From NCBI GenBank assembly GCA_902557385.1, contig CACDZF010000004.1, positions 1-64,000 of the forward strand: a stretch of DNA of 64,000 bases. Direction: 5' to 3'. Both the position numbers and the translations under genes were made by a program. The notes beneath the pieces are model-generated. The model was not told where the DNA came from. It was given only the letters and a program-made list of their open reading frames with translations, and ran no database searches. Below are positions 18,968 through 31,295 of this stretch, one piece after another. Numbering within the stretch: position 1 is the first letter of the stretch; the number at the start of each line of letters is the position of its first letter. Source of the DNA: an uncultured Pelagibacteraceae bacterium (GTDB lineage Bacteria; Pseudomonadota; Alphaproteobacteria; Pelagibacterales; Pelagibacteraceae).

Positions 18968-21624
18968 TTCTTTTTAATCTCAGCTTGAGCAGCTGATAAT
19001 CTTGCAACAGGAACTCTATAAGGTGAACAAGAAACATAATCCAAACCTGTTTTAGAACAAAAATGAATACTTTTGGGATCTCCTCCATGCTCTCCACATA
19101 TTCCTAGTTTAATTTTTTTATTTTGTTTCTTTCCTCTTAAAGTTGCAATTTCAATTAAATCTCCAACTCCTTCGTCAATTGATATGAACGGGTCTATATC
19201 AAAAATCTTATTTTCTAAGTAATCACTTAAGAACTTTCCACTATCATCTCTGCTAATTCCAAATGTTGTTTGGGTTAGATCGTTAGTTCCAAAACTAAAA
19301 AATTCTGCATGTTTTGCAATATCTTTTGCTTTTAAAGCTGCTCTTGGAAGTTCTATCATTGTACCTACTAGAAAATTTATTTTAACTTTATTTTCATCCT
19401 GAACTTGTCTTGCCACTCTAATTACCAAATCTTTCATAATTTTTATTTCGGCCTCTGTAGAAACCAATGGAATCATTATTTCTGGCATAATAGGTTTTAA
19501 TTTTTTTCTTTTACACTCGACTAGAGCTTCAAATATGGCTTTACATTGCATTTCATAAATCTCAGGAAAAGAAATTCCTAACCTGCATCCTCTATGTCCA
19601 AGCATTGGATTATATTCATGGAGTTCACCAGTTCTTGCTTTAACTTCTTCGGTAGATAAATTAAGTGATTTAGCCACATCATTTATTTCATTTTCATTTT
19701 TTGGTAAAAATTCGTGCAAAGGCGGATCCAGCAACCTAACTGTAACTGGCAGTCCATTCATTATTTTAAATATTTCAACAAAATCGTTCTTTTGGTGAGG
19801 TAACAACTTATCTAGGGCTTTGTCTCTATCTTCTTTTGATTTTGACAATATCATTTGTCTGACTGAAAGAATTCTCTCTTCTTCAAAAAACATATGCTCT
19901 GTTCTACACAAGCCAATACCTTCTGCGCCAAATTCTCTAGCAATTTTGCTATCAAGTGGAGTTTCAGAATTTGTTCTAATTTTTAATTTTCTTAAACTAT
20001 CTGCCCAATTTAAAACTTTAGAAAAATCACTAGAAATCTCTGGTTTAATTGTTTTAACTTTTCCTAAAATTATTCTACCTGTCGATCCATCAATAGTAAT
20101 TACATCGCCTTCTTTAATTTCATAGTTTTTTGTCTTAAATAATTTATTCTCATAATCAATATCAATCTCGCTAGAACCTGATACACAAGGTCTTCCCATT
20201 CCTCTAGCTACAACCGCTGCGTGGCTAGTCATTCCTCCTCTAGCAGTTAGAATTCCTTTTGCTGCATGCATTCCATGAATGTCGTCAGGAGAAGTTTCTA
20301 TTCTTACTAAAATTGTATTTTGCATAACACCACTGAGTCTTTCTGCTTCTTCTGATGAAAAAACTACTTTTCCACTCGCAGCTCCTGGAGATGCTGGTAG
20401 ACCTTTGGCTATTACATTCAGTTCACTTTTTTCATCTAAACTTGGATGTAAAAGAGTTTCTAAAGTATTAGGATCTATCCTTAAAATTGCTTGTTTTTTT
20501 GAAATTATTTTTTCTTTAACCATATCAACTGCAATTTTGACTGAAGATTTTGCTGTTCTTTTGCCTGATCTAGTTTGCAAAATCCAAAGTTTTTGATTTT
20601 CAACTGTAAACTCAACGTCCTGCATATCTTTATAATGTTTTTCTAAAATTTTAAGAATTTTTTTTAATTCTTTAAAGATTTGAGGCATATTTTCTTCCAT
20701 GGAACTTTCTTTTGAGTTTGCAAGTTTTTTTGCTTTTTTAGTTATATACTGGGGAGTTCTTGTGCCAGCAACTACATCCTCGCCTTGAGCATTAATTAAA
20801 TACTCTCCATAAATCTCATTTACTCCATCAGATGGGTTTCGCGTAAATGCAACTCCTGTAGCGCAATCATTGCCCATATTACCAAAAACCATTGATTGTA
20901 CATTAACTGCCGTTCCCCAATCTGAGGGAATATGGTTAAGCTTTCTATAAACTTTAGCTCTATTACTCTCCCAAGATAAAAATACAGCAGAAATAGCTCC
21001 GACTAATTGTTCATATACGTCTTGTGGAAATTCTTTTTTTGTTTTTTCTTTAACAACTTTTTTAAAATCATTAATTAAACCATCCCAATCATCAGCATCT
21101 AATTCTGTATCTAGAAGAACTCCCTTTGTAAGTTTGTAGTTTTCAATCAATTCTTCAAAATTGTAGCTTGCAACACCCAAAACAACATTTGAATACATTT
21201 GAATAAATCTTCTATAGCTGTCTTTTGCAAATCTAATATTGGAAGTCTTTTTTCCCAAAGCTAAAACTGTTTTATCATTTAAACCAAGGTTTAAAATTGT
21301 ATCCATCATGCCAGGCATAGATATTCTGGCGCCTGATCTCACTGATACCAGTAAGGGATTTTGTAAATCACCAAATTTCTTTCCAGACTCTTTCTCAACT
21401 TTTTTGAGTTCTTTTTCTATATTTTTAATAATTTTTGAATTAAGTTTTTTTTTATTCTTGTAAAATAACTCACACACTTTTGTTGAAATTGTAAATCCCG
21501 ATGGAACTGGTAGTCCCATTTTACCCATTTGAGCAAGGTTTGCACCCTTTCCTCCTAAAAAGTTTTTAGGATTCTTTATTTTTGGTGTTTCCTTTGATTT
21601 AAAATTTAAAATTAATTTAGTCAC
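18964..21624 (-). CDS. ppdK: Pyruvate, phosphate dikinase
   Basis: LGGKGANLAQMGKMGLPVPSGFTI, TARGGMTSHAAVVARGMGRPCV, FGTNDLTQTTFGISRDD. Confidence 0.96.
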   Translation of the reverse strand: MTKLILNFKSKETPKIKNPKNFLGGKGANLAQMGKMGLPVPSGFTISTKVCELFYKNKKKLNSKIIKNIEKELKKVEKESGKKFGDLQNPLLVSVRSGARISMPGMMDTILNLGLNDKTVLALGKKTSNIRFAKDSYRRFIQMYSNVVLGVASYNFEELIENYKLTKGVLLDTELDADDWDGLINDFKKVVKEKTKKEFPQDVYEQLVGAISAVFLSWESNRAKVYRKLNHIPSDWGTAVNVQSMVFGNMGNDCATGVAFTRNPSDGVNEIYGEYLINAQGEDVVAGTRTPQYITKKAKKLANSKESSMEENMPQIFKELKKILKILEKHYKDMQDVEFTVENQKLWILQTRSGKRTAKSSVKIAVDMVKEKIISKKQAILRIDPNTLETLLHPSLDEKSELNVIAKGLPASPGAASGKVVFSSEEAERLSGVMQNTILVRIETSPDDIHGMHAAKGILTARGGMTSHAAVVARGMGRPCVSGSSEIDIDYENKLFKTKNYEIKEGDVITIDGSTGRIILGKVKTIKPEISSDFSKVLNWADSLRKLKIRTNSETPLDSKIAREFGAEGIGLCRTEHMFFEEERILSVRQMILSKSKEDRDKALDKLLPHQKNDFVEIFKIMNGLPVTVRLLDPPLHEFLPKNENEINDVAKSLNLSTEEVKARTGELHEYNPMLGHRGCRLGISFPEIYEMQCKAIFEALVECKRKKLKPIMPEIMIPLVSTEAEIKIMKDLVIRVARQVQDENKVKINFLVGTMIELPRAALKAKDIAKHAEFFSFGTNDLTQTTFGISRDDSGKFLSDYLENKIFDIDPFISIDEGVGDLIEIATLRGKKQNKKIKLGICGEHGGDPKSIHFCSKTGLDYVSCSPYRVPVARLSAAQAEIKKN

Positions 21625-23690
21625 TAAGTAGTTTCAATATTTGAAAAATTTATATAATTGTCAAATGTTTTACATAACATTTGTAAAAGTTCCAATCGAT
21701 TTTTTTTTATACTCTGATCTTCATCATTAACAATCACATTGTCAAAAAATTCATTAATAGTTAATTTAGCATCAGCTAGATTTCCAAGAGTTACTTGATA
21801 ATCCTCATCTTTATTAATACTGGTAAAGTATTTTCTTAATTCATGTATTTTTTTATATAAGTTTTTTTCATAGTCATTTTTGAAAATTCCAGGATCAGTC
21901 GTATTTGCAAGATCTAATTCTTTACTTTTAAGTTCGTTCTCCAAAATATTTGAAGCTCTTTTGTAGCTTGCAATTATGTCTTTTCCAAAACTATTAATAA
22001 TAAATTTATTTAAAGCTATTGCCTTATTATAAATTTTTGACACATTATCTATTGAAAAGGAATTTATGCTTGCTTCAATAATATCATAACGAATATCTTT
22101 TTCTTTCATATAGAACTTTAATCTATCAACCAAAAATAAAGATAAATCTTTTTGAACATTGTCATTATTAAACTTAAATCCTTGATCTTTATAAAGTGAT
22201 ATTGAATAATTTATTAAATCACTTAATTTTAATTCTTTTTTATTTTCTAATATTAGTCTAATAATTCCTAAAGCTGATCTTCTCAATGCATACGGATCTT
22301 TTGAGCTAGTAGGTTTTTGATTAATTCCAAAAAAACCTACAAGAGTATCCAACTTATCAGTTAAAGCTAAAGTAATGCTAAAAGGTTTCTTTGGAACTCT
22401 GCTATCTAATCCCGTGGGTAAATAATGCTCGCTTATTGCTAAAGAAATATCTTTATCAAATCCTTGGGAGGTTGCGAAATATCCCCCCATTATTCCTTGA
22501 AGCTCGGGGAATTCATTAACAATGTCTGAAATTAAGTCTATTTTACATATAGATGTTGAAAGTTCTACTTTATCTTTACTTATGAGCATTTCGTCTGAAA
22601 TCATACCACCAAGCTTTCTCATTCTTTGAACTTTATCAAAATAAGATCCCAGTCCTTCAAAATAATTGATCGATTTTAATTTTGATATTTGTTTGATTAA
22701 GTTTTGAGATTTATTTTTTTCCCAAAAAAATCTAGCATCATTTAATCTTGCATCCACAACTCTTTCATTTCCTAATTTTACAAAACCTTTTGGGTCTTTG
22801 CTGTTCGCTACAACAAAGAATTCGTTGGTGATATTTTCTTTTTGATCAAGAGTGTGAAAATACTTTTGATGATATTGCATAGTAATAATAAGAATCTCTT
22901 TTGGTATTTCCAGGAATTTTTTATCAAATTTGCAACTTAGAACATATGGTTTATCCACTAAATTGACCACTTCATTTAAAAGTTTAGCATTAATGTCTAG
23001 CTTAAGATTTTTTCTTTCTGAAATTTTTTTTAGTGAATTTTCAATTAACTTCATTCTGGAATTTTGATCGATAATAGTGCCTATTTTTTTAAAATAACTC
23101 TGATAGCTTTTAAAATTCTTGAACATGACTTTTTTCTCCTCAAACTCTTTGTCGAGAAATGTTGTATTTGAGCTTTCTAAATGATGAAATTTAAATGGTA
23201 AGCTTTTATTATCAAAAATACACAAAATTGATTTCAAAGGTCTTCCCCATTCCATATCAAAATCTGCCCATTTCATTGATTTTTTCCAGGCTAGTCTATC
23301 TAAAATTAAGGGAATATTTTTTTCCAATAAATCGAAAGTTCTTATAATTTTTTCTTCTTTTTTAAAAAAATAAAATTCCCCTTTTTCAGTTTTTTTTTTA
23401 AAAATTTTATTTTCAGTTATTTTATTTGATCTTAAAAATCCTTCTAAGGCTTTTTCTTGAGCGTTTATGTTGGGGCCTCTAATTTCTTCAGATTTTTCTT
23501 TTATTTCTTTGTCTAAACCTTCAAATAAAACTATTAGTCTATTAGGTGTTGAGTAAGAAGCTGATTTTTTAAATTTTAATTTTTTTTCCTCAAATAATTT
23601 TTGAAAACTTTCCAAAAAAAATTTTCTTGCATTTCTTTGTAGGTTCGGAGGTATTTCTTCGCTAAAAAGTTCTAAAAAAAATTCGGCCAT
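21624..23690 (-). CDS. glyS: Glycyl-tRNA synthetase beta subunit
   Basis: EFFLELFSEEIPPNLQRNARKFF, MKWADFDMEWGRPLKSI, DKLDTLVGFFGINQKPTSSKDPYALRRSALGIIR. Confidence 0.95.
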   Translation of the reverse strand: MAEFFLELFSEEIPPNLQRNARKFFLESFQKLFEEKKLKFKKSASYSTPNRLIVLFEGLDKEIKEKSEEIRGPNINAQEKALEGFLRSNKITENKIFKKKTEKGEFYFFKKEEKIIRTFDLLEKNIPLILDRLAWKKSMKWADFDMEWGRPLKSILCIFDNKSLPFKFHHLESSNTTFLDKEFEEKKVMFKNFKSYQSYFKKIGTIIDQNSRMKLIENSLKKISERKNLKLDINAKLLNEVVNLVDKPYVLSCKFDKKFLEIPKEILIITMQYHQKYFHTLDQKENITNEFFVVANSKDPKGFVKLGNERVVDARLNDARFFWEKNKSQNLIKQISKLKSINYFEGLGSYFDKVQRMRKLGGMISDEMLISKDKVELSTSICKIDLISDIVNEFPELQGIMGGYFATSQGFDKDISLAISEHYLPTGLDSRVPKKPFSITLALTDKLDTLVGFFGINQKPTSSKDPYALRRSALGIIRLILENKKELKLSDLINYSISLYKDQGFKFNNDNVQKDLSLFLVDRLKFYMKEKDIRYDIIEASINSFSIDNVSKIYNKAIALNKFIINSFGKDIIASYKRASNILENELKSKELDLANTTDPGIFKNDYEKNLYKKIHELRKYFTSINKDEDYQVTLGNLADAKLTINEFFDNVIVNDEDQSIKKNRLELLQMLCKTFDNYINFSNIETT

Positions 23691-23692
23691 TT

Positions 23693-24586
23693 TTATTTTT
23701 GACTACTTACCCAAATTTCAGCAACACCTTTAGTTATATCTCTTATTCTTCCAATATATTCTGCCCTTTGCGCAACACTTATTACACCTCTTGCATCTAA
23801 AACATTAAAAACATGGCTAGCTTTTAGACATTGATCATAAGCTGGCAAAGATAATTTTTTTTCTACCAAAGATTTAGCTTCTAATTCCAACATATCAAAA
23901 ATCTTAAACAAATTTTCAGTATTTGCATGTTCAAAATTATAAGCAGAAAATTCTCTTTCAGCTTGATGAAATACTTCCCTATATTGAACTCCCTCATTGT
24001 TCCACAAAAGATCAAATACATTTTTTTTTTGCTGAGTAAACATACAGATTCTTTCAAGACCATAGGTTAATTCCACAGAAACTGGTTTACATTCCATGCC
24101 TGCCATTTGTTGAAAATAAGTAAATTGTGTAATTTCCATTCCATCACACCAAACTTCCCACCCAAGCCCTGCAGCTCCAAGAGTTGGACTTTCCCAGTCG
24201 TCTTCAACGAACCTAATATCGTGATCTTTGTGGCTGATACCAATAACGTTTAAGCTATTTAAATAAAGTTTTTTTATTTCTTTTGGAGATGGCTTTATTA
24301 AAACTTGAAATTGATAATAGTGTTGTAATCTATTTGGATTATCTCCATACCTTCCGTCAGTTGGTCTTCTTGATGGTTGAACATATGCAACTTTCCAAGG
24401 TTTAGGTCCTAATGATCTTAGGGTTGTTGCAGGATGAAATGTCCCAGCTCCCACCTCCATGTCATAAGGTTGTACAATAACACAACCATGTTTGCTCCAA
24501 TATTTTTGTAAATTCAAGATTGTATCTTGAAAAGATTGAAATGTAGGTTTATTTTTTTTCTTTATCTTTTTTATTTTTTTTGGCAT
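23693..24586 (-). CDS. glyQ: Glycyl-tRNA synthetase alpha subunit
   Basis: [47 protein letters not shown]. Confidence 0.97.
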   Translation of the reverse strand: MPKKIKKIKKKNKPTFQSFQDTILNLQKYWSKHGCVIVQPYDMEVGAGTFHPATTLRSLGPKPWKVAYVQPSRRPTDGRYGDNPNRLQHYYQFQVLIKPSPKEIKKLYLNSLNVIGISHKDHDIRFVEDDWESPTLGAAGLGWEVWCDGMEITQFTYFQQMAGMECKPVSVELTYGLERICMFTQQKKNVFDLLWNNEGVQYREVFHQAEREFSAYNFEHANTENLFKIFDMLELEAKSLVEKKLSLPAYDQCLKASHVFNVLDARGVISVAQRAEYIGRIRDITKGVAEIWVSSQK

Positions 24587-25399
24587 CTATAAACCAAATT
24601 TTTGCCACAAGGCTCTTTCTTCTATAACGCTAGCTATACTATCAATTTGATTATCTATTGAAGATGAAAGTTTTTTTGCTATAAAACTTTTTTGCTTCTC
24701 TAGTTTTTTAATAACTATGTCTTCTCCAAATTTTTCTCTTAAAATTTGTTCTGCATTACCGATACCATCTATTAATCCTAATTTCATTGATGTGGTTCCT
24801 GACCAAAATTCTCCTGTAAAAGTATTATTTTTTTCAGTATCTTTAAGTTTTGAACCTCTGCTTTTTTTTACAACTTCAATAAAATCTGAATGAAGCTCTA
24901 ATTGTAATTTTTTTATTCTTTCAATATCTTCTTCTTTTTCTTCTTTGAAAGGATCTAAAGTGCTTTTATTTTTTCCAGCAGTGTAAACTCTTCTTTGAAT
25001 ACCAATTTTTTTGATAGCATCCTGAAAACCAAATGAGGCCGAGATAACTCCAATTGAACCTACTATAGAACTTGAATTTGCATATATTTCATCTCCCGCA
25101 CAAGCTATTAAGTATCCACCGGATGCTGCAACATCTTCAGCAAAAACTATAACTTTTTTTTTATTTTTTTTAGCCAGCTGCCTTATATAATCATGAATTA
25201 AATGAGATTGAACAGGTGAGCCGCCTGGAGAATTAATTGATATTGCTATGTTTTCAGACTTTTTAAATGAAAAAGCTTTTTTTATTATCTCTTGCTGACC
25301 TGAAAAATCAATACCTTGTTTAAATCTTCCAGCAGAACCAATGACACCGGACAGCCTTATATGTGGAATAATTTTTTTTTTTTTAAAAAAAGAGAACAT
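24587..25399 (-). CDS. sppA: S49 family signal peptide peptidase (SppA-like)
   Basis: NIAISINSPGGSPVQSHLIHDYIRQL, VIVFAEDVAASGGYLIACAGDEIYANSSSIVGSIGV. Confidence 0.9.
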   Translation of the reverse strand: MFSFFKKKKIIPHIRLSGVIGSAGRFKQGIDFSGQQEIIKKAFSFKKSENIAISINSPGGSPVQSHLIHDYIRQLAKKNKKKVIVFAEDVAASGGYLIACAGDEIYANSSSIVGSIGVISASFGFQDAIKKIGIQRRVYTAGKNKSTLDPFKEEKEEDIERIKKLQLELHSDFIEVVKKSRGSKLKDTEKNNTFTGEFWSGTTSMKLGLIDGIGNAEQILREKFGEDIVIKKLEKQKSFIAKKLSSSIDNQIDSIASVIEERALWQKFGL

Positions 25400-25509
25400 A
25401 AATAATGCTTACAGAATTTTTGATTTAATATAAAGTCTCCTTATAGTTGTAGTTTGGGGTGCGTCAATTGATAAGTATAATATTGTGACAATTGTACTAA
25501 CTTATTCTC

Positions 25510-26523
25510 ATGGGAACCGTTGTTCAGTTAAAGAATCGGATAAACAATTCATATTCGGAGCTCAAAAATTCTGTTGAAGATAAACTAATTCTAGTTGAGG
25601 AAAAGATTAAAACAAAATTAACAAGTAAAGTAGAGCTAGTTGATGAAATGACAAATTATCATCTTAGAACAGGTGGTAAAAGATTAAGAGCATTGCTTAC
25701 TTTGGGTACATCTAAACTATGTGGATACTCTAAAGGTTCTAGGGATGTTAATCTTGCTGCTTGTGTAGAGCTAATACACGCTGCAACTTTAATGCATGAC
25801 GATGTTATAGATAATGGTGAAGTTAGAAGAGGAAAAAAAACTTTAAATAATATTTGGGGAAATAAATCATCAATTTTAGTTGGGGACTACCTATTAAGCA
25901 GATGTTTTGAAATGATGGTTGAGGATGGTAGTCTTGAGGTTTTAAAACTTCTTTCTTCAACTTCAGCGGAAATCTCACAAGGAGAAGTATTGCAACTACA
26001 ACATGAAGGAGAAGTAGATATGTTAGAAGAAACATATCTTAAAATAATATCTGCTAAGACAGCTTCGTTGTTTGCTGCAGCAACAAAAGTAGGGTCTATA
26101 TTAGCAAATAAAGAAAATAAAATTAAAGATGCTTTAGAATTTTACGGAAAAAATCTTGGATTAACTTTCCAGATAGCAGATGATACTTTGGATTATAATT
26201 CTGAACTAAAATTATTTGGAAAAGAAATTGGAAACGATTTTTTTGAAGGGAAAGTAACTTTACCAATAATTTTACTTTATCAAAAATCAAAATATAGCGA
26301 AAAAAATGAATTAAAAGATTTATTTAAAAAAAAAGATAGATCTGTAGAAGATTTAAAGAATGTTTTATTAATGATAAAAAAATATAACATAATTTTTGAA
26401 TGTTATAGAAAAGCAGAACATTTTATAAATCTTGCTTCAAATTCATTGAGCATATTCGAGCCATCAAAAGAAAAGGATATGCTACAAGGATTAACATCTT
26501 TTAGTTTAGAAAGAACCTTTTAA
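25510..26523 (+). CDS. ispB: Polyprenyl (octaprenyl-type) diphosphate synthase
   Basis: GGKRLRALLTL, ELIHAATLMHDDVIDNGEVRRGKKTLN, FQIADDTLDYN. Confidence 0.92.
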   Translation: MGTVVQLKNRINNSYSELKNSVEDKLILVEEKIKTKLTSKVELVDEMTNYHLRTGGKRLRALLTLGTSKLCGYSKGSRDVNLAACVELIHAATLMHDDVIDNGEVRRGKKTLNNIWGNKSSILVGDYLLSRCFEMMVEDGSLEVLKLLSSTSAEISQGEVLQLQHEGEVDMLEETYLKIISAKTASLFAAATKVGSILANKENKIKDALEFYGKNLGLTFQIADDTLDYNSELKLFGKEIGNDFFEGKVTLPIILLYQKSKYSEKNELKDLFKKKDRSVEDLKNVLLMIKKYNIIFECYRKAEHFINLASNSLSIFEPSKEKDMLQGLTSFSLERTF

Positions 26524-27146
26524 GGACTTAATAAATATTTTTGCCAATTTCTTGTGTTAATTTTGATATATTTTAATCTTTGATGAATTCTATTTTCTCC
26601 ATCAAGCCAAAATTCTATGTTATCTGGATTTAGAGACCATCCAGACCAATGTTTTGGTCTTGGAACATTATCTTCATCAGGATATTTTTTTTTATATTTT
26701 TCAATTGACTCATATAATTCGTCTCTAGTTTTTAAAATCGAACTTTGTTCAGATGCCCAAGCACCAATTTTGCTACCATACGATCTTGAGCTATAATACA
26801 AATCAGCTTCTTCGTCTGACACCTTTGAGATTTTTCCACTAATTCTTATTTGCCTTAAAAGACTTTTCCAATGGAAACATAATGAAGCATTTGGATTTTC
26901 TTTTAGTTCAATGCTCTTCTTGCTATTAAAATTTGTATAAAATACAAAACCATTTTCACTGAAACTTTTCAATAAGACCATCCTTACTGATGGAATTCCT
27001 ATTTTATCAGCTGTTGATAGAGCCAAGGCATTTGGGTCATTAATTTCGGTTTTTTTTGCTTCTTCAAACCATTCTTCAAAGAGTTTTAGTGGATCATCAA
27101 GATCCTTAAAGCATTTATTTAGGCCAAGAGAATTTTTTTGATTCAT
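26520..27146 (-). CDS. pdxH: Pyridoxamine 5'-phosphate oxidase
   Basis: [55 protein letters not shown]-like HQRLKY. Confidence 0.92.
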   Translation of the reverse strand: MNQKNSLGLNKCFKDLDDPLKLFEEWFEEAKKTEINDPNALALSTADKIGIPSVRMVLLKSFSENGFVFYTNFNSKKSIELKENPNASLCFHWKSLLRQIRISGKISKVSDEEADLYYSSRSYGSKIGAWASEQSSILKTRDELYESIEKYKKKYPDEDNVPRPKHWSGWSLNPDNIEFWLDGENRIHQRLKYIKINTRNWQKYLLSP

Positions 27147-27179
27147 AATTTCAACAAAATAACTTATATAATATATTTA

Positions 27180-28265
27180 ATGTCATTTAATACTTTTGGA
27201 AAGATATTTCGTTTTACAACTTGGGGTGAATCTCATGGGCCTGCAATAGGATGTGTGGTTGATGGTTGCCCTCCAAATATAAGTATTAGGGAAAAGGATA
27301 TTCAGATTGAGCTTAATAAGAGAAAACCTGGGCAATCAAAATTTACAACGCAAAGAAAAGAGGATGACAAAATAAATATTCTTTCAGGTGTGTTTGAGGG
27401 GAAAACTACGGGAACTCCTATTTCGATGATTATTTATAATAAAGATATGAGATCAAGGGACTACGAAACAATTAAACATAAATTTAGACCCGGCCACGCA
27501 GATTTTACATATTTTAAGAAATATGGAATTAGAGACTATCGAGGTGGAGGAAGACAATCTGCTAGAGAAACTGCTGCAAGAGTAGCAGCTGGTGCAATAG
27601 CAAAAAAAGTGTTGGAAAATAAAATTGGAAAAAAATATAAAGTCACTGGAGCAGTTACACAATTAGGAATACTTGGTTGTGATACAAAAAAATGGAATGA
27701 TAAATTTATTTCAAAAAACCCATTTTTTTGTCCTGATAAATCAATCTTAAAACTTTGGGAAAAATATTTATTAAGTATAAGAAAAGCAGGTTCATCATGT
27801 GGAGCAATAATTGAAGTAAGAGCTAGAGGCGTTCCCATTGGTCTGGGTGCACCAATATATTCAAAACTAGATATGGATTTAGCTTCTGCAATGATGAGTA
27901 TAAATGCAGTTAAAGGAGTAAATATAGGATCTGGGATGAATTCTGCGCAATTAACTGGTGAGCAAAATTCCGATGAAATTTCTCAAAGAAATAAAAAAAC
28001 AAATTTTAAATCTAATAATGCTGGGGGAATTCTAGGCGGTATATCATCGGGACAAGATATAGTTGTATCGTTTGCAGTAAAACCAACCTCTTCAATTCTT
28101 ACTTCCAGAAAAACTATAGATAAATTTGGAAAAAACACTTCAATATCTGTTAAAGGAAGACATGATCCTTGTGTAGGTATAAGAGCTGTTCCAATAGGAG
28201 AAGCTATGATGCATTGCGTTTTATTAGATCACTATTTGATGAATAGCGCACAATGTAAAAGTTAA
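27180..28265 (+). CDS. aroC: Chorismate synthase
   Basis: [63 protein letters not shown]; start moved to ATG 27180. Confidence 0.96.
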   Translation: MSFNTFGKIFRFTTWGESHGPAIGCVVDGCPPNISIREKDIQIELNKRKPGQSKFTTQRKEDDKINILSGVFEGKTTGTPISMIIYNKDMRSRDYETIKHKFRPGHADFTYFKKYGIRDYRGGGRQSARETAARVAAGAIAKKVLENKIGKKYKVTGAVTQLGILGCDTKKWNDKFISKNPFFCPDKSILKLWEKYLLSIRKAGSSCGAIIEVRARGVPIGLGAPIYSKLDMDLASAMMSINAVKGVNIGSGMNSAQLTGEQNSDEISQRNKKTNFKSNNAGGILGGISSGQDIVVSFAVKPTSSILTSRKTIDKFGKNTSISVKGRHDPCVGIRAVPIGEAMMHCVLLDHYLMNSAQCKS

Positions 28266-30175
28266 TTAGTTTTCTTTATTATTATTTTTGAGTTAAGTGT
28301 ATCTAATATTTTGTTTTCGATGCTATCTGCATCAAGACCAGCATACTTATACATTAAATCAGGCTTATCATGATCTATAAATCTGTCAGGTAAAATCATT
28401 GATCTATACTTTAAATTGTTATCTAGCAAATTTTTATCTGATAAAAATTGTCCAACATGAGAACCAAAACCTCCAACTGAACCTTCTTCAATTGAAATAA
28501 GTATTTCATGATCAGTAGCTAATTGCCAAATTAAATTTTGATCTAGAGGTTTTGCAAATCTAGCATCAACAATTGTAAGATTGATTCCTTTCTTTGAAAG
28601 ATTTTCTTTGGCAATTAAACATTCATTTAATCTTGCACCGAAATTAAGTATAGCAGCTTTTTTACCTTCTGTGATTACTCTTCCTTTTCCAATTTCCAAT
28701 TTTTCGGTAATTGAAGGTAAATCTATACCAGTCCCATTTCCTCTTGGGTATCTAAAAGCAGATGGCCTATCATTAATATCTACAGAAGTATTAACCATTC
28801 TAACCAGCTCAGCTTCATCACTTGCAGCCATAACAATAAAATTAGGAAGTGTAGATAAATAAGTAACATCAAATGATCCTGCGTGGGTTGGTCCATCTGC
28901 ACCAACTAACCCTGCTCTATCTATAGCAAATCTAACTGGTAAACTTTGAATGGCTACATCATGAACAACTTGATCATATGCTCTTTGAAGAAAAGTTGAA
29001 TAAATTGCTGCAAAAGGTTTATAACCCTCTGTAGCTAAACCAGCTGCAAAAGTAACGGCGTGCTGTTCTGCTATTCCAACATCAAAAGTTCTTGATGGAA
29101 ATTTTTCACCAAAAATATCCATTCCAGTCCCTGATGGCATAGCTGCAGTTATTCCAATAATCTTACTATCTTTTTCAGCATGTTTGACTAAGGTATTGGC
29201 AAAAACTTTTGTATATGATGGTATATTTGAACTAGATTTTTCTTGAACACCTGTATTTACATTAAATTTTGAAACACCATGATATTTGTCCTCTGATCTC
29301 TCTGCAAATTTATATCCCTTACCTTTTTCTGTTTTTAAATGAACTAAAACTGGACCATTATAATTAACTTCTTTCACATTTTTTAGAACAGATACTAATG
29401 AGTCCATATCGTGTCCATCTATTGGTCCAATATAATAAAAACCCAGTGAATTAAATAAAGTTCCTCCAGTAACAGCTGATCTCAAAAAATCTTCTGCTTT
29501 TCCTGCTTTTTTACTAAATCTTTTTGAAAATGCAGAAATAATTAATTTAAATGTTTCTCTTAAACTAAAATACATTTTTCCTGATAATATCTTTGCTAAA
29601 TAAGATCTCATTGCGCCGACAGGTTTGGCGATCGACATATCGTTATCATTTAAAATAACGGTCATTTTTGTTTTACTTGTTCCAGCATTATTCATGGCTT
29701 CATAAGCCATACCTGCGCTCATTGCACCATCACCTATGACTGCTATTACGTTATCAGATTTATTAGATAGTTTGTTTGCGACCGCAATTCCTAATGCTGA
29801 AGAAATTGATGTAGAACTGTGAGCTGCACCAAAAGGATCGTATTCACTTTCATTTCTTTTTGTAAAACCTGATAAACCTTTTCCTTTTCTCAATGTTCTA
29901 ATCTTATCTTTTCTTCCAGTTAATATTTTATGAGGATATGTTTGATGACCAACATCCCATATTAATTTATCATTTGGGGTATTAAATATATAATGTAAAG
30001 CTACTGTTAACTCTACAACTCCTAGACCAGCACCTAAGTGACCTCCTGTTTCAGAAACTGCATCGATCATTTCTTCTCTTACTTCGTCTGCTAAAATTCT
30101 TAGTTCTGATTGTTTAAGTTTTTTAATATCCGCAGGAAAGTTAATTTTATCCAAATATTTATAGTTCTTCTTCAC
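28262..30175 (-). CDS. dxs: 1-deoxy-D-xylulose-5-phosphate synthase
   Basis: [64 protein letters not shown]. Confidence 0.97.
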   Translation of the reverse strand: MKKNYKYLDKINFPADIKKLKQSELRILADEVREEMIDAVSETGGHLGAGLGVVELTVALHYIFNTPNDKLIWDVGHQTYPHKILTGRKDKIRTLRKGKGLSGFTKRNESEYDPFGAAHSSTSISSALGIAVANKLSNKSDNVIAVIGDGAMSAGMAYEAMNNAGTSKTKMTVILNDNDMSIAKPVGAMRSYLAKILSGKMYFSLRETFKLIISAFSKRFSKKAGKAEDFLRSAVTGGTLFNSLGFYYIGPIDGHDMDSLVSVLKNVKEVNYNGPVLVHLKTEKGKGYKFAERSEDKYHGVSKFNVNTGVQEKSSSNIPSYTKVFANTLVKHAEKDSKIIGITAAMPSGTGMDIFGEKFPSRTFDVGIAEQHAVTFAAGLATEGYKPFAAIYSTFLQRAYDQVVHDVAIQSLPVRFAIDRAGLVGADGPTHAGSFDVTYLSTLPNFIVMAASDEAELVRMVNTSVDINDRPSAFRYPRGNGTGIDLPSITEKLEIGKGRVITEGKKAAILNFGARLNECLIAKENLSKKGINLTIVDARFAKPLDQNLIWQLATDHEILISIEEGSVGGFGSHVGQFLSDKNLLDNNLKYRSMILPDRFIDHDKPDLMYKYAGLDADSIENKILDTLNSKIIIKKTN

Positions 30176-31041
30176 TTTCTTCTTTCTAATATATATTTAA
30201 TTGTACCTCTTAAATCTTCAGATCTTTTTCCAAACTTATTAAGTTTTTTAAATATCTTATATTTTAATCTGTTTCCATATTTAATAGTATTTTGATGACC
30301 TAGTAAACTGATTAGTGTTGCCTTTCCTTTTTTAAAATCTTTTCTTGTTTTTTTTCCTGCTTCTTTTGAATTTCCTCTATAATCAATAAGGTCATCCGCT
30401 ATTTGAAATAATAAGCCAATATCAGCGCCAATCATATCGAAATTTTTTAAATATTTATTTTTCTTACCTATAATCAATGGTGCCATACAACAAAAACTAA
30501 AAAGTTTTCCTGTTTTTTTAATTTGCATTTCTACAACTTGGCTTAAAGGAACTTTTTTACCCTCGAAATTTAAATCAGAATATTGGCCTCCTGCTATTCC
30601 TGTGTGTCCAGAACACTCTGATATTAATTTAATCAAATTTATTTTAGACTTACAATCAATATGAAAACTTTTTTGACTCAAAATTTCAAATGCAATAGTA
30701 AGTAGAGAATTACCAGCAAGTATTGCCGTTGATTCTCCAAACTTTTTATGTGTAGATGGTTTGCCTCTTCTTAACAAATCATTATCCATACATGGTAGAT
30801 CATCATGTATCAGAGAATAAGCATGAATACACTCTACAGCTGCTCCCACCTGAATAAGTTTCTTATATTTAATTTGAAAAATTTTTCCGACATCAACAAT
30901 TAATTTTGTTCTAATTTTTTTTCCACCTGGTAATAAACCATATTTCATTGGTCTAATTAAATCTGTTTTTTTTTGTTTTGATAAAAATTTTAATAAAAAA
31001 GAATTAGTGTCTTTGACAATTTTATTTAATTTTTTTTCCAT
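30172..31041 (-). CDS. ispA: Farnesyl/geranyl diphosphate synthase
   Basis: [56 protein letters not shown]. Confidence 0.93.
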   Translation of the reverse strand: MEKKLNKIVKDTNSFLLKFLSKQKKTDLIRPMKYGLLPGGKKIRTKLIVDVGKIFQIKYKKLIQVGAAVECIHAYSLIHDDLPCMDNDLLRRGKPSTHKKFGESTAILAGNSLLTIAFEILSQKSFHIDCKSKINLIKLISECSGHTGIAGGQYSDLNFEGKKVPLSQVVEMQIKKTGKLFSFCCMAPLIIGKKNKYLKNFDMIGADIGLLFQIADDLIDYRGNSKEAGKKTRKDFKKGKATLISLLGHQNTIKYGNRLKYKIFKKLNKFGKRSEDLRGTIKYILERRK

Positions 31042-31276
31042 TTTTATTTATTAGTAATTTACTTATTTTTTCTTTTGTATTTTGAGATATATTTTTTGAA
31101 GAGGTTTGGAATTTTTTTTCGATGAAATTATTTAATCTTAATAGTTCTTGGTATTTATTTATTGAATTTTCTAAATCTTTCTCTTTTTCAAGATTTTCAA
31201 TTATATTATTGGCTAGTTCTGTAAGCTCATTTAGAGACTTATTTTTAATATCATTTGGCAAATTTTTATCTTTCAT
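31022..31276 (-). CDS. xseB: Exodeoxyribonuclease VII small subunit
   Basis: 84 aa, SLNELTELANNIIENLEKEKDLENSINKYQEL pattern; position directly upstream of ispA-dxs. Confidence 0.75.
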   Translation of the reverse strand: MKDKNLPNDIKNKSLNELTELANNIIENLEKEKDLENSINKYQELLRLNNFIEKKFQTSSKNISQNTKEKISKLLINKNGKKIK

Positions 31277-31295
31277 ATAATAGTTGTAATATTAC